Shown here in pieces: positions 6,192-14,319 of a stretch of 64,000 nucleotides of DNA. Numbering within the stretch: position 1 is the stretch's first letter; every line of letters begins with the position of its first letter. The notes under the pieces were generated by a model. That model made no database searches, was not told the origin of the DNA, and saw only the letters and a program-made list of their open reading frames with translations. A program made the translations under genes and the position numbers. Source of the DNA: Christiangramia gaetbulicola (GTDB lineage Bacteria; Bacteroidota; Bacteroidia; Flavobacteriales; Flavobacteriaceae); assembly GCF_003054225.1 (NCBI RefSeq), contig NZ_QBKQ01000003.1:248001-312000 (forward strand), written 5' to 3'.

Positions 6192-7502
6192 ATGGCCAAT
6201 AACATTAAATCTGAGAGAGAAATTCTCAATAAACTGAATATAAGTAGCCTTAATCCCATGCAAAAGGAGGCGGCTGAAGCGATTAGTTCTTCAGAAAATA
6301 CAATTTTACTATCCCCCACGGGTACAGGAAAAACCCTGGCCTTTTTACTACCCCTTCTGGAAGAACTTGATGCAGAGCTACCAAATGTGCAGGCAATGAT
6401 CCTGGTGCCTTCAAGAGAATTGGCGATACAGATTGAGCAGGTTCTAAGAGAAATGGGAACAGGTTTTAAAGCTAATGCGGTTTATGGAGGCAGATCTTCA
6501 GCAAAAGATAAGATCGAATTAAAACATGCGCCGGCAATACTCATAGGAACTCCCGGAAGACTGGCCGATCATTTGAGAAGAGAAACTTTTTCTTCAGAAG
6601 ATATTAAAACGATTGTTCTGGATGAATTTGATAAATCACTGGAAATTGGTTTTAAGGAAGAAATGTCTGAGATATTTGATCTTCTTCCAAATATTGAAAA
6701 GCGCATCTTAACTTCAGCAACCCAGAATGTTGAAATCCCACGGTTTGTAGGAATGAGGGATGCAAGGAAGATCAATTATTTAACAGAAGAAACTCCGCTG
6801 CTGAAGGTGAAAACGGTGAATTCACCGGATAGAGATAAACTTGAAAGTCTCATTGACCTGCTGGCACATATTGGTAATAAACTCGGGATCATTTTTTGTA
6901 ATTATAAAGATAGCATAGAGCGGGTAAGCGAATATTTAGCTGAAAATAATATTTCGCATGGAACTTTTCACGGCGGGATGGAGCAACAGGATCGTGAAAG
7001 AGCCTTGATTAAATTCAGAAATGGAACGCACAGAATCATCATTGCGACCGACTTGGCTGCAAGAGGCATCGATATTCCCGAACTAAATTTTATAATTCAT
7101 TATCAACTTCCTTTTAAAGAAGCTGAATTCACCCATAGAAATGGCAGAACGGCCAGAATGGATGCTAAAGGGACGGCCTATGTACTGAAATGGGAAAAAG
7201 AGGAATTACCGGAATTCATCGAGGAGTCAACCATTCAAAAACTGAAATCGAATCCTATAGAAAAGGAAACCGAATGGAAAACCCTTTTTATTTCTGGAGG
7301 AAGAAAGGACAAAATATCAAAGGGGGATATTGCCGGTTTATTTTTTAAACAAGGAAATCTTAACAAGGAAGAACTAGGGACTATTGAATTGAAACAGGAT
7401 TGTAGTTTTGTTTCGGTTGCTGCTTCAAAAGCTAAAGGTATTATAGAGTCACTCGATAACTCAAGATTGAAAAAGAAGAAGGTAAGAATCAGACTGGTCT
7501 AG
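6192..7502 (+). CDS. DEAD-box-family ATP-dependent RNA helicase, DbpA type
   Basis: A 436-residue RNA helicase with two RecA-like domains and a C-terminal DbpA-type RNA-binding domain. Visible motifs: NPMQKEA (Q motif region), Walker A SPTGTGKT at residues 41-48, PSRELAIQ (motif Ia), GTPGRL (Ib), motif II DEFD at residues 144-147, TSAT (motif III) near 173-176, and ATDLAARGIDIP plus HRNGRTAR (motifs V and VI). The last 70 residues (GGRKDKISKGDIAGLFF through KKKVRIRLV) look like the DbpA domain, which recognises a 23S rRNA hairpin in E. coli. Motif II is DEFD instead of DEAD. It is divergent from rlmF, with overlapping promoter regions. Confidence 0.9.
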   Translation: MANNIKSEREILNKLNISSLNPMQKEAAEAISSSENTILLSPTGTGKTLAFLLPLLEELDAELPNVQAMILVPSRELAIQIEQVLREMGTGFKANAVYGGRSSAKDKIELKHAPAILIGTPGRLADHLRRETFSSEDIKTIVLDEFDKSLEIGFKEEMSEIFDLLPNIEKRILTSATQNVEIPRFVGMRDARKINYLTEETPLLKVKTVNSPDRDKLESLIDLLAHIGNKLGIIFCNYKDSIERVSEYLAENNISHGTFHGGMEQQDRERALIKFRNGTHRIIIATDLAARGIDIPELNFIIHYQLPFKEAEFTHRNGRTARMDAKGTAYVLKWEKEELPEFIEESTIQKLKSNPIEKETEWKTLFISGGRKDKISKGDIAGLFFKQGNLNKEELGTIELKQDCSFVSVAASKAKGIIESLDNSRLKKKKVRIRLV

Positions 7503-7574
7503 AATTATCTTCTTTCTTTAAGAGACCACCGGAAAAGAGTTTATGTTCAGGAGAATGAAAATTAGGATCAATGA

Positions 7575-8612
7575 TTACTGATTTTCTATCAGTTTATCGA
7601 CTATTAGAGCCAGCTCCTTTTTATTTTCAGCAACGGTCAAAAGCCCATCTCGGTGTAGGGCATTCAGGTTTTTTTTACTGGCATTATCTATAGAATTATC
7701 TGCATTGATGATCTTTGGTTGTATACGGTGATAATCCATTTGATCCGCCTTCGGTAGGGTTTGGTAAATCTTTCTAAGCTGATAGTCTACGGTTTCAGAG
7801 TTTCCACTCATCATCATGTCAAACAGAGGTTTGATCCATTGAAAAACACCTGCATTTTTAAAATCTTTATAATAATAAGGCTCTTTAATATCTCCTGAAC
7901 CAATACTCACGATGATCATATCTTTAGCTGTAGGTTTTAAAGACTTGGAAGGGTTACTGAGTATTTTTTTAAAATCTATTTTCCTGGCCTCGGCGTAAGC
8001 ACATAGAGCTGGATTATTTGCAAAGACACCACCATCTATTAAGGCATGCGTAGTATCATCCATAGATTTGATCCTTGAAGGTTCAAAATAGGTAGGAGCT
8101 GCAGATGTGGCCCTGGCAACCTCTCTCATGTAAAAGTTGTTTTTAGATTCTTTAGCTTCAATACTGGTAAAGAAAAAGGCTTTCCTGTTCCTTATGTCAT
8201 AACTGGAAATAATACATGGTTTTAGGCTGTCGCTTAAAAGATTTTGAGACAGATAGTTTTTAAGCAGTTTTTCCAGGAAGCGTTCAGGATATTTTTCATC
8301 TATAATGCCGTTAAGATTTCTGATCTTTTCGAGAATGGAAACTTTAAATATTTCGTCACCTTTCTCCAGGAAAAGGTTTAGAACTTCTTTGGCGCTATAT
8401 TTTGACTTTTTTTTGTCATCTGGACATAAATATAATAGGGTAAGAATTCCCCCAGAACTGGTTCCTGCTACAAAATCAAAGTATTCAGAAATAGATGCAC
8501 CAGGATTTTCACTTTTCTCCTTCAATTTATCTTCAATATAAGATAGAACGGTAGCGGGAATGATACCGCGAATTCCCCCGCCATCAAGAGATAAAATGCG
8601 GATTTTAGACAT
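7575..8612 (-). CDS. Patatin-like phospholipase
   Basis: A 345-residue soluble patatin-fold lipid acyl hydrolase with all catalytic elements: oxyanion loop DGGGIRG (residues 10-16), nucleophile elbow GTSSGG (50-55, Ser52) and the dyad aspartate in DGGVFANNP (about residue 193). No signal peptide or barrel, so it is cytoplasmic, unlike type V-secreted patatins. The closest recollected architecture is the CapV/plant-patatin branch with a single domain. Some relatives are effectors of cyclic-nucleotide antiphage systems, but no nucleotidyltransferase gene lies nearby, so a stand-alone lipase is the safer reading. It appears monocistronic. Confidence 0.9.
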   Translation of the reverse strand: MSKIRILSLDGGGIRGIIPATVLSYIEDKLKEKSENPGASISEYFDFVAGTSSGGILTLLYLCPDDKKKSKYSAKEVLNLFLEKGDEIFKVSILEKIRNLNGIIDEKYPERFLEKLLKNYLSQNLLSDSLKPCIISSYDIRNRKAFFFTSIEAKESKNNFYMREVARATSAAPTYFEPSRIKSMDDTTHALIDGGVFANNPALCAYAEARKIDFKKILSNPSKSLKPTAKDMIIVSIGSGDIKEPYYYKDFKNAGVFQWIKPLFDMMMSGNSETVDYQLRKIYQTLPKADQMDYHRIQPKIINADNSIDNASKKNLNALHRDGLLTVAENKKELALIVDKLIENQ

Positions 8613-8716
8613 GGTGTTCGATTGAGTTAGTATTCTAAATTTAAGAATAAAAACCCGTTGAACGTCTTAAACAATTGATAATCAATTATTTTTGAGGTTT
8701 TTAGATAGTCTTTTTT

Positions 8717-10144
8717 CTATCCAAACCAGGTTTCCGCCTCCATTTCTTCACTAACTTCTGTAGAGGTAAGTGGTATTTTGGTCAGATTCTTTTTAGTATT
8801 CAGGTAGCGACTCACGATCCTGTCTGCATAACTGGAAGTTTTTGATTGCGTCAGGTAATTTCTAAAGTCCTCTGGATGCTTTAACTCCTCTGAATTATCT
8901 ATATATCCAAACCCGGCATACCTGCCTTTGTTAAGATAAACGAAAGATTTTTCATTTTTGTTACGCCCTTTTTCTACCAAAAGGCAGGAATCCTCATATC
9001 GCGAAATGAATTCCACTGCCTTTTCTACACGACGGTTATATTCATCAATACTTATCTCATTCTCACAAACTCCACTGCAGGCAGTGATCTTATAATGATC
9101 GCATACCTTAACTCCGGCTTGTAACCCACAGTATTTGGGACATAGCTCAAATTCCTGACAAAGGTATTCTAGAAATTTTATGGCTTCTTCCCGGGTGTAG
9201 AATTTCATCCAGCTTACCGGTGCGATCTTATTCTTGTGTAATGCAAATTGTTCAATGCCTTTTTGATTGTGATAGGAGGTTAGGGTATAGGGTCTACTAA
9301 CTTTTTTCTGAGCCTTATTAAATTTGGGATAGTATTTCAGGATCAGTTCAGATTCGCGTAGCAATGCAAGTAATTCATTTCCGGTTAGCTCGTAATCGAT
9401 GCTATAAGTCTCCTGCATCAATTTATATTTTCGATTAGATCTTTCCTGAAAATGAGACTTTATCCTGCTCTTTATATTTTTTGCCTTTCCAATGTACAGA
9501 GGCCGTCCATCTTTATCCTTGAAAAAATACACACCTGTTGTGACAGGGAGCTTTTCAAAATCTGAACTTTTAAAATTGGGAGGTAAATAAGAAGCGGCAG
9601 TTTTTTGATTGAGTAACTGATTGATCACTTCAAATTCCGGATCTAGGGACAGGCATCTTTGAAATAGGGTTACGGTGGCATCACAATCCCCTTTAGCCCG
9701 GTGGCGATCTATATGCGGAATATTTATCGAGGTGCAAATATTGCCTAAACTGTAGGAAAATAATCCCGGAATAAGCTTTTTGGTTAGACGTACTGTGCAG
9801 AGTCTTTTCCGTTTAAAATCTCGCCCAAGGTTGGAAAATTCTGCCCTAATGATATTATAATCGAAATTCACATTATGAGCCACAAAGACACAATCTCTGG
9901 TGATCTTTTCAACTTCATCAGCTATTTCAGAAAACTGTGGTGCATTACTCACCATTTCGTCATTAATGCCCGTAAGGCTTTCAATATAAAGCGGGATTGC
10001 CTGGCTGGGATTCACAAGAGAAGAATATTCTTCGATCACTTTTCCATCCTGCACTACGATCACACAGATCTCTGTGATCCGGTTCCCTTTGATCCCGTTG
10101 CCGGTGGTCTCAATATCGGTAATGGCGAATTTCACATCTTTCAT
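8717..10144 (-). CDS. DnaQ-type 3'-5' exonuclease fused to a GIY-YIG (UvrC/Cho-like) nuclease
   Basis: A 475-residue two-nuclease fusion. Residues about 1-170 form a DEDDh exonuclease: ITDIETTGNG (D and E), FVAHNVNFDYNII (D), and HRAKGDCDAT (H and D). Residues about 200-290 form a GIY-YIG domain with GVYFFKDKDG, PLYIGKAKNIKSRI and the catalytic Glu in LLALLRESELILKYYPKFN, as in UvrC. The rest contains several Cys residues (CPKYCGLQAGVKVC, ACSGVCENE) that could hold a metal or be structural. This fusion is known from Bacteroidota and Actinobacteria and resembles the repair endonuclease Cho with an added exonuclease. A role in repair or damage processing is inferred. Monocistronic. Confidence 0.9.
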   Translation of the reverse strand: MKDVKFAITDIETTGNGIKGNRITEICVIVVQDGKVIEEYSSLVNPSQAIPLYIESLTGINDEMVSNAPQFSEIADEVEKITRDCVFVAHNVNFDYNIIRAEFSNLGRDFKRKRLCTVRLTKKLIPGLFSYSLGNICTSINIPHIDRHRAKGDCDATVTLFQRCLSLDPEFEVINQLLNQKTAASYLPPNFKSSDFEKLPVTTGVYFFKDKDGRPLYIGKAKNIKSRIKSHFQERSNRKYKLMQETYSIDYELTGNELLALLRESELILKYYPKFNKAQKKVSRPYTLTSYHNQKGIEQFALHKNKIAPVSWMKFYTREEAIKFLEYLCQEFELCPKYCGLQAGVKVCDHYKITACSGVCENEISIDEYNRRVEKAVEFISRYEDSCLLVEKGRNKNEKSFVYLNKGRYAGFGYIDNSEELKHPEDFRNYLTQSKTSSYADRIVSRYLNTKKNLTKIPLTSTEVSEEMEAETWFG

Positions 10145-10251
10145 GCTGGAAAATTACTGCTTAATTGGAAAATATCCAAATGATAGGAAAAAATCCAAAA
10201 ATGATTATCGGTAGCTTTTTAATGGTCGCATTAAATGCTCAAAACTTGCGA

Positions 10252-10284
10252 TAAAAAAAAAAGGACTTAAAATCTTAAGTCCTT
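10252..10284 (-). terminator. Terminator after the vWA gene
   Basis: GGACTTAA (10263-10270), loop AATC, TTAAGTCC (10275-10282), followed on the minus strand by T residues running through 10262-10253. It lies 22 nt past the stop of the gene ending at 10305. Confidence 0.88.
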
Positions 10285-10304
10285 TTGTGTTAGAATGGGG
10301 TTTG

Positions 10305-12104
10305 TTATTTTTCGGTCATATGGTCCATGCTGCCATAACTTTTTGCCAGTCTTATAAATTCTGCGCGGTAACCCTCCTTATCTTTTCCCCGACCTTTTTC
10401 GGCAAGATCTATCACCATTGGAATTTCCTTTCCGTTTGTAAATTCAGAATCTCTCAAATTCATTCCGAATAAAGCCAGGGCAGAAATGAAATTGAAATCT
10501 TCGGAAAGTTCTTTTTCTGAAGTAGTAGTAACCACTTCTTCAATCAGTTTGCTTTTTTCACCGTCAGGATCTTTATATCTGAATTTTACGGTTAAAAGTT
10601 CTTCAGAATTCTTTGCTATTGGAACCTGTTTAGAATATTTATAATCGTCAATATCCTTAAGAAATTTACTTTTCACTCCTTTTGGAATTATTTCGTAAAC
10701 GGCGGTAACATTATGTCCGCTGCCTAATTCTCCAGCATCTTTTTTATCATCGTTGAAATCTTCATCATTCAGTAGCCTGTTCTCATAACCTATCAATCTA
10801 AAGGCTTCCACATTTTCCGGATTGAATTCCACCTGAATCTTCACATCTTTAGCAATGGTATATAAAGTTCCGCCAAATTCAGTCCCTAAAATTCTTTGAG
10901 CTTCCTGCATGGAGTCTATATAGGCGTGATTACCATTGCCGGCCTGGGCCAGAGTTTCCAGTTTCGAGTCTTTATAATTTCCCATTCCGAAACCAAGTGC
11001 GGTTAAAAATACGCCTGATTCTCTCTTTTCCTCAATAAGGTCTTTCATGGCATTATCACTATTCAATCCCACATTAAAATCACCATCGGTTGCCAGGATA
11101 ACCCGATTATTTCCACCTTTGATGAAATTTTCCGAAGCAATTTTATAAGCCAGTTCAATTCCCTGGCCTCCTGCCGTAGAACCGCCAGCAGCAAGTTGCC
11201 CAAGTGCTTCTTCGATCTTTATTTTCTGATCTCCAGATGTTGGCTCCAGCACTACACCGGCAGCACCGGCATAAACTACGATCGACACTTTATCCTGTTC
11301 TCTTAACTGCTGGGTGAGCAGTTTAAAAGCCGACTTCAGCAGCGGTAATTTATTTTGCTGATTCATAGATCCTGAAACGTCTAGCAGAAATACCAGATTG
11401 GACGCCGGTACATTTTCCATGGGAATCTTCTTTCCCTGAATGCCTATTTTTACCAGTTTAGTATCTCTATTCCATGGCGTTTGGGCATATTCTGTCTGGA
11501 TCGAGAAAGGGTATTTTCCTTGTGGTTGCTTATAATCGTAATTAAAGTAATTGATCATTTCTTCGATCTTCACTGCAGCTTTAGGAATTTCAAGACCATT
11601 ATTGATCATTCTTCTAATATTGCTATATCCAGCCTTGTCAACATCAATAGAAAAAGTGGAAAGAGGAGAGGCTTTTACCAGTTTAAATGTATTCTCTTCT
11701 ATTTCTTTATAAGATTCATTTGCTGTAATTGGGGCCTGTGGACTCGCAACTCCTCGTATTCTTATCCCTGGGGAATAGCCACTGACTGCGATACTTTCAT
11801 TTACCATTATCACTTCATCCAAAGTGCTGGAATCTGCTTCCATGACGACATTTATTTCACTCCTCTTCTCTACTTTTATTTTTTTTGTTTTGAAACCTAC
11901 AAAGCTGAAAACAAGTATATCCCCGTCTTTGGCTTCTATGGAATATTTTCCATCCATATCTGTAGTTGTTCCAGTCGATGTCCCCTTAATTATGACATTT
12001 ACACCGGGAAGGGATAGATTGTCGGTATCGGTGACTTTACCGGTAATAGTTTTTGCCTGTATGTTGAGGCAAATGGCGAAAATCAAAAAGTAGAATAATC
12101 TCAT
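10305..12104 (-). CDS. Exported von Willebrand factor A protein with CarboxypepD-reg-like N-terminus (YfbK type)
   Basis: A 599-residue secreted protein. Residues 1-18 form a signal peptide. About 20-95 is a carboxypeptidase-regulatory-like beta-sandwich (TITGKVTDTDNLSLPGVNVI through INVVMEAD), the domain usually fused to SusC/TonB receptors. About 140-205 is the YfbK N-terminal region (TFSIDVDKAGYSNIRRMI). The vWA domain follows, with MIDAS residues in LLDVSGSM near 241-246, and the C-terminal DUF3520 region ends at GSMDHMTEK. vWA domains bind ligands or partner proteins through a metal ion; the ligand is unknown. The family is widespread in Bacteroidota. It appears monocistronic, with its own terminator. 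Confidence 0.9.
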   Translation of the reverse strand: MRLFYFLIFAICLNIQAKTITGKVTDTDNLSLPGVNVIIKGTSTGTTTDMDGKYSIEAKDGDILVFSFVGFKTKKIKVEKRSEINVVMEADSSTLDEVIMVNESIAVSGYSPGIRIRGVASPQAPITANESYKEIEENTFKLVKASPLSTFSIDVDKAGYSNIRRMINNGLEIPKAAVKIEEMINYFNYDYKQPQGKYPFSIQTEYAQTPWNRDTKLVKIGIQGKKIPMENVPASNLVFLLDVSGSMNQQNKLPLLKSAFKLLTQQLREQDKVSIVVYAGAAGVVLEPTSGDQKIKIEEALGQLAAGGSTAGGQGIELAYKIASENFIKGGNNRVILATDGDFNVGLNSDNAMKDLIEEKRESGVFLTALGFGMGNYKDSKLETLAQAGNGNHAYIDSMQEAQRILGTEFGGTLYTIAKDVKIQVEFNPENVEAFRLIGYENRLLNDEDFNDDKKDAGELGSGHNVTAVYEIIPKGVKSKFLKDIDDYKYSKQVPIAKNSEELLTVKFRYKDPDGEKSKLIEEVVTTTSEKELSEDFNFISALALFGMNLRDSEFTNGKEIPMVIDLAEKGRGKDKEGYRAEFIRLAKSYGSMDHMTEK

Positions 12105-12225
12105 AATAGTTTAATTGAGATCAGAAGGTAGGGCGACTGAAAGTTAGTATTGTAATTTGTGGCGCAAATTTCAGGCCGAAAAAGTAAAAGCAAATAATTT
12201 CAGAATTTTATCTCTGGAAGTCAAA

Positions 12226-12840
12226 CTAATTACATTTCCATTTTAATAATTCAGATGCGATAATTTCCGCGGCAGCTTCACTACCTTTTTCCGAAGGATG
12301 AAAACCATCGCCGGAATAATAATCGAAATTGTCGGTAGTATCGAAATGCTCTTTCCATTGCTCTCCAACAGGAAGTAGTAGGGCTTCATTAATTCTGGCT
12401 GCTTCCCTGTGATTTTTGATCACTGCATCAAACGTATTATAATATTCGAGGGAAGGCCAGACCATGAAATAAGCCGTTTCCGTATTATTTATTTCACATA
12501 GCTCACGGAATTTTTTGCCATATTCGATCAAAATTTCTCTTCCAAATTGTTGGGAAGATGGCCCTTGCTGAAGTATTACCAGGTCAAACTTTTCATTGGA
12601 GATAAGGTCTTGAGCCTTTTCTTCGTTCCAGTGATCTATCAAAGCATAATTGGGATACGCCAGCATTTCAGTTTCAATTTTCATTCCTTTCTTAAGAGCA
12701 ACTTTTCTTACAAGGCCGGGAAGATCATTGGTATAGGTAAGACTATTCCCGATAAACAGAATTTTGAATGTTCTATCCGAATTGAATGAATAAAAAGTCA
12801 AACAAATAAGAATTAATAGGATAGGTTTAAATGCCTTCAT
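12226..12840 (-). CDS. Exported SGNH/GDSL-family hydrolase
   Basis: A 204-residue protein with an N-terminal signal segment (residues about 4-19), then an SGNH hydrolase fold. Block I is FIGNSLTYTNDLPG, where GNS replaces GDS around the catalytic Ser. Block III is in QQGPSSQQFGRE, and block V has the Asp-His pair GDGFHPSEKGSEAA near the C-terminus. These enzymes deacylate esters of sugars, lipids or peptides outside the cytoplasm; the substrate is unknown. It lies 30 nt downstream of an XRE regulator on the same strand and could share its transcript. Confidence 0.87.
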   Translation of the reverse strand: MKAFKPILLILICLTFYSFNSDRTFKILFIGNSLTYTNDLPGLVRKVALKKGMKIETEMLAYPNYALIDHWNEEKAQDLISNEKFDLVILQQGPSSQQFGREILIEYGKKFRELCEINNTETAYFMVWPSLEYYNTFDAVIKNHREAARINEALLLPVGEQWKEHFDTTDNFDYYSGDGFHPSEKGSEAAAEIIASELLKWKCN

Positions 12841-12870
12841 AGGCTGTGTATAGCAAGTTGATCTATTAAT

Positions 12871-13635
12871 TTAATTGTCCAGGGATGATCTCAATTTTTG
12901 AAATTCTGTTTCTAAGAACGAAAGTTTCTCCTTAATATCTGTATTTCGTTTTTCAGGAACGCGGTGATAGAAGACGTATTTTAATTCCCACAATTCCTTT
13001 ACTTCAGTATGGTCTATTTCCAGCTCATCTATGCCCCGGTGATCTGCTTTTAAGATAAATTTTTTACTGGCCTGGAATACTCTTCTTAAAAAGATCCTGT
13101 CTTTTAATATTAACAGGTATATACAGGAACTTTGAAGATCGGGGAATCTTTTCCGAGCTATTCTTTCTCCAATGATGATATCTTTAGGATAAAGGCCGTC
13201 ATTATCTGAGCTCATTTCAAGGTTATCCACGACATATGCTCTTAGCTCATTATCATTGGTTACAGGAAGGTTGAGATATGGCAGGTCATCAATAAAATTC
13301 GGGTTATCATGATGCCTAAGATAGTCAGTTTGGAGCTGAGGAGTGATACAAGGAATTTTTATAAAGAGATCGTTATTCTCTTCCAGTACATTAGATTCAA
13401 AATCTACTTTAAACTTTAGCAACTGATTTACCGTTAGTTCTTTGGTGAGCATGTCGCCAATAGGGATGCTAAAATAATTAGCAATTTTAATGATGGTTTC
13501 AATTTTAGGTTCGCTTCGGCCTTCCTCATAAGCACCTAAGGTACCGCGTTTTAAATCGAATATTTCAGCGAAAGCTTGCTGACTAAGCGATTTTACGCTT
13601 CTTATTTTTTTGATGTTTTTTCCGAATAAAGACAT
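12871..13635 (-). CDS. XRE-family regulator with a degenerate LexA/S24-like C-terminal domain
   Basis: A 254-residue protein. Residues about 5-62 are a Cro/C1-type HTH (IKKIRSVKSLSQQAFAEIF, then RGTLGAYEEGRSEPKIETI). The C-terminal half (about 105-230) follows the S24/LexA beta fold. The serine region reads EMSSDNDGLYPKDIII, and where a catalytic Lys is expected the sequence is IFLRRVF with Arg, so self-cleavage is doubtful. It may act as a dimeric repressor sensing a ligand. Its start lies directly beside a 13-nt inverted repeat that repeats across the divergent promoter region of the pspA locus, suggesting autoregulation and possible control of that locus (inference). Confidence 0.85.
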   Translation of the reverse strand: MSLFGKNIKKIRSVKSLSQQAFAEIFDLKRGTLGAYEEGRSEPKIETIIKIANYFSIPIGDMLTKELTVNQLLKFKVDFESNVLEENNDLFIKIPCITPQLQTDYLRHHDNPNFIDDLPYLNLPVTNDNELRAYVVDNLEMSSDNDGLYPKDIIIGERIARKRFPDLQSSCIYLLILKDRIFLRRVFQASKKFILKADHRGIDELEIDHTEVKELWELKYVFYHRVPEKRNTDIKEKLSFLETEFQKLRSSLDN

Positions 13636-13723
13636 TTATTTGCTAATAATATTTGCAGAAATGAAATAATAGTGTATCTTAGTCTAACAATATTAGCAAA
13701 TAACATCATCAATCGCTAATATT
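13636..13723. promoter_or_regulatory. Inverted-repeat operator set between XRE regulator and pspA locus
   Basis: TTATTTGCTAATA (13636-13648) is repeated as its exact reverse complement TATTAGCAAATAA (13691-13703), and the core GCTAATATT recurs at 13715-13723. XRE regulators often bind such spaced symmetric sites. The first copy touches the regulator start codon. The remaining DNA to 13912 has no clear gene; no consensus promoter was found for the plus-strand operon, though a -33-like TTTG lies near 13862. Confidence 0.6.
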
Positions 13724-13912
13724 TTTAGTTTAAATCCTGTTCGAACGGTTTAATCTTAAGTATCAAATTTATTCATCAATCAAAAAACGACTTTATGATC
13801 GCTATTGTTATTTACGCTGTGACAGAGCTTGTCAATATTCTTTAACAAAGTCTTAATACTTTTTTGTATTATTAGGCTCTCAAATTTTTAGTACTAACCG
13901 TAACAACCACCT

Positions 13913-14308
13913 ATGAAAAATCATTTCAATATCACGAGAGATTTTTTACTGGAATTAAATTTTAATATTACCAGGGAGAACCCAGATGATGGACTCTTTG
14001 TAATTCAGAAAGAAAATTCCGGAATTAGAAATCTTATCGTCGGGGTAGCCCCGCCAATATTAATTATGGAGCAATATATTTTTAAGATCAATAACCAGTC
14101 TGAAAAGATCTTTAAAAGCTTGCTGCAAAAGAACCGCGACATTGTCCACGGCGCTTTCGTGCTGGACGATTCTGGCGAAAAGGTAATTTACCGGGACACT
14201 CTTCAAATAGAAAATATGGATCTAAACGAACTGGAGGGAAGCCTAAATTCCTTAAGTCTGCTCATGAGTGAATACTCAGACCATATCATCGAATTTTCAA
14301 AATATTAA
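13913..14308 (+). CDS. YbjN/CesT-like small protein heading the pspA operon
   Basis: A 131-residue soluble protein without signal or membrane segments. The alternating alpha/beta pattern (FNITRDFLLELNFNITRE, GLFVIQKENSG, RNLIVGVAPPILIMEQYIF) resembles the YbjN/type III secretion chaperone-like fold; this is a fold-level impression, not a confident family match. Proteins of this group are recurrent first genes beside pspA homologues (for example YjfI beside YjfJ in E. coli). It ends 11 nt before pspA, and both starts are preceded by the same octamer CTAACCGT, so they are surely co-transcribed. The likely role is as partner or adaptor of the PspA/flotillin complex. Confidence 0.72.
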   Translation: MKNHFNITRDFLLELNFNITRENPDDGLFVIQKENSGIRNLIVGVAPPILIMEQYIFKINNQSEKIFKSLLQKNRDIVHGAFVLDDSGEKVIYRDTLQIENMDLNELEGSLNSLSLLMSEYSDHIIEFSKY

Positions 14309-14319
14309 AACTAACCGTT

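Noticed and set aside
7575..8612. CBASS or similar defence operon around the patatin gene
   Set aside because: No nucleotidyltransferase, HORMA, TRIP13-like or other defence gene within several kilobases; neighbours are a helicase and a repair nuclease.
12871..13635. Active self-cleaving LexA/UmuD-type protease
   Set aside because: The position expected for the catalytic Lys is Arg (FLRRV) and the serine region is atypical, so only the fold is supported.
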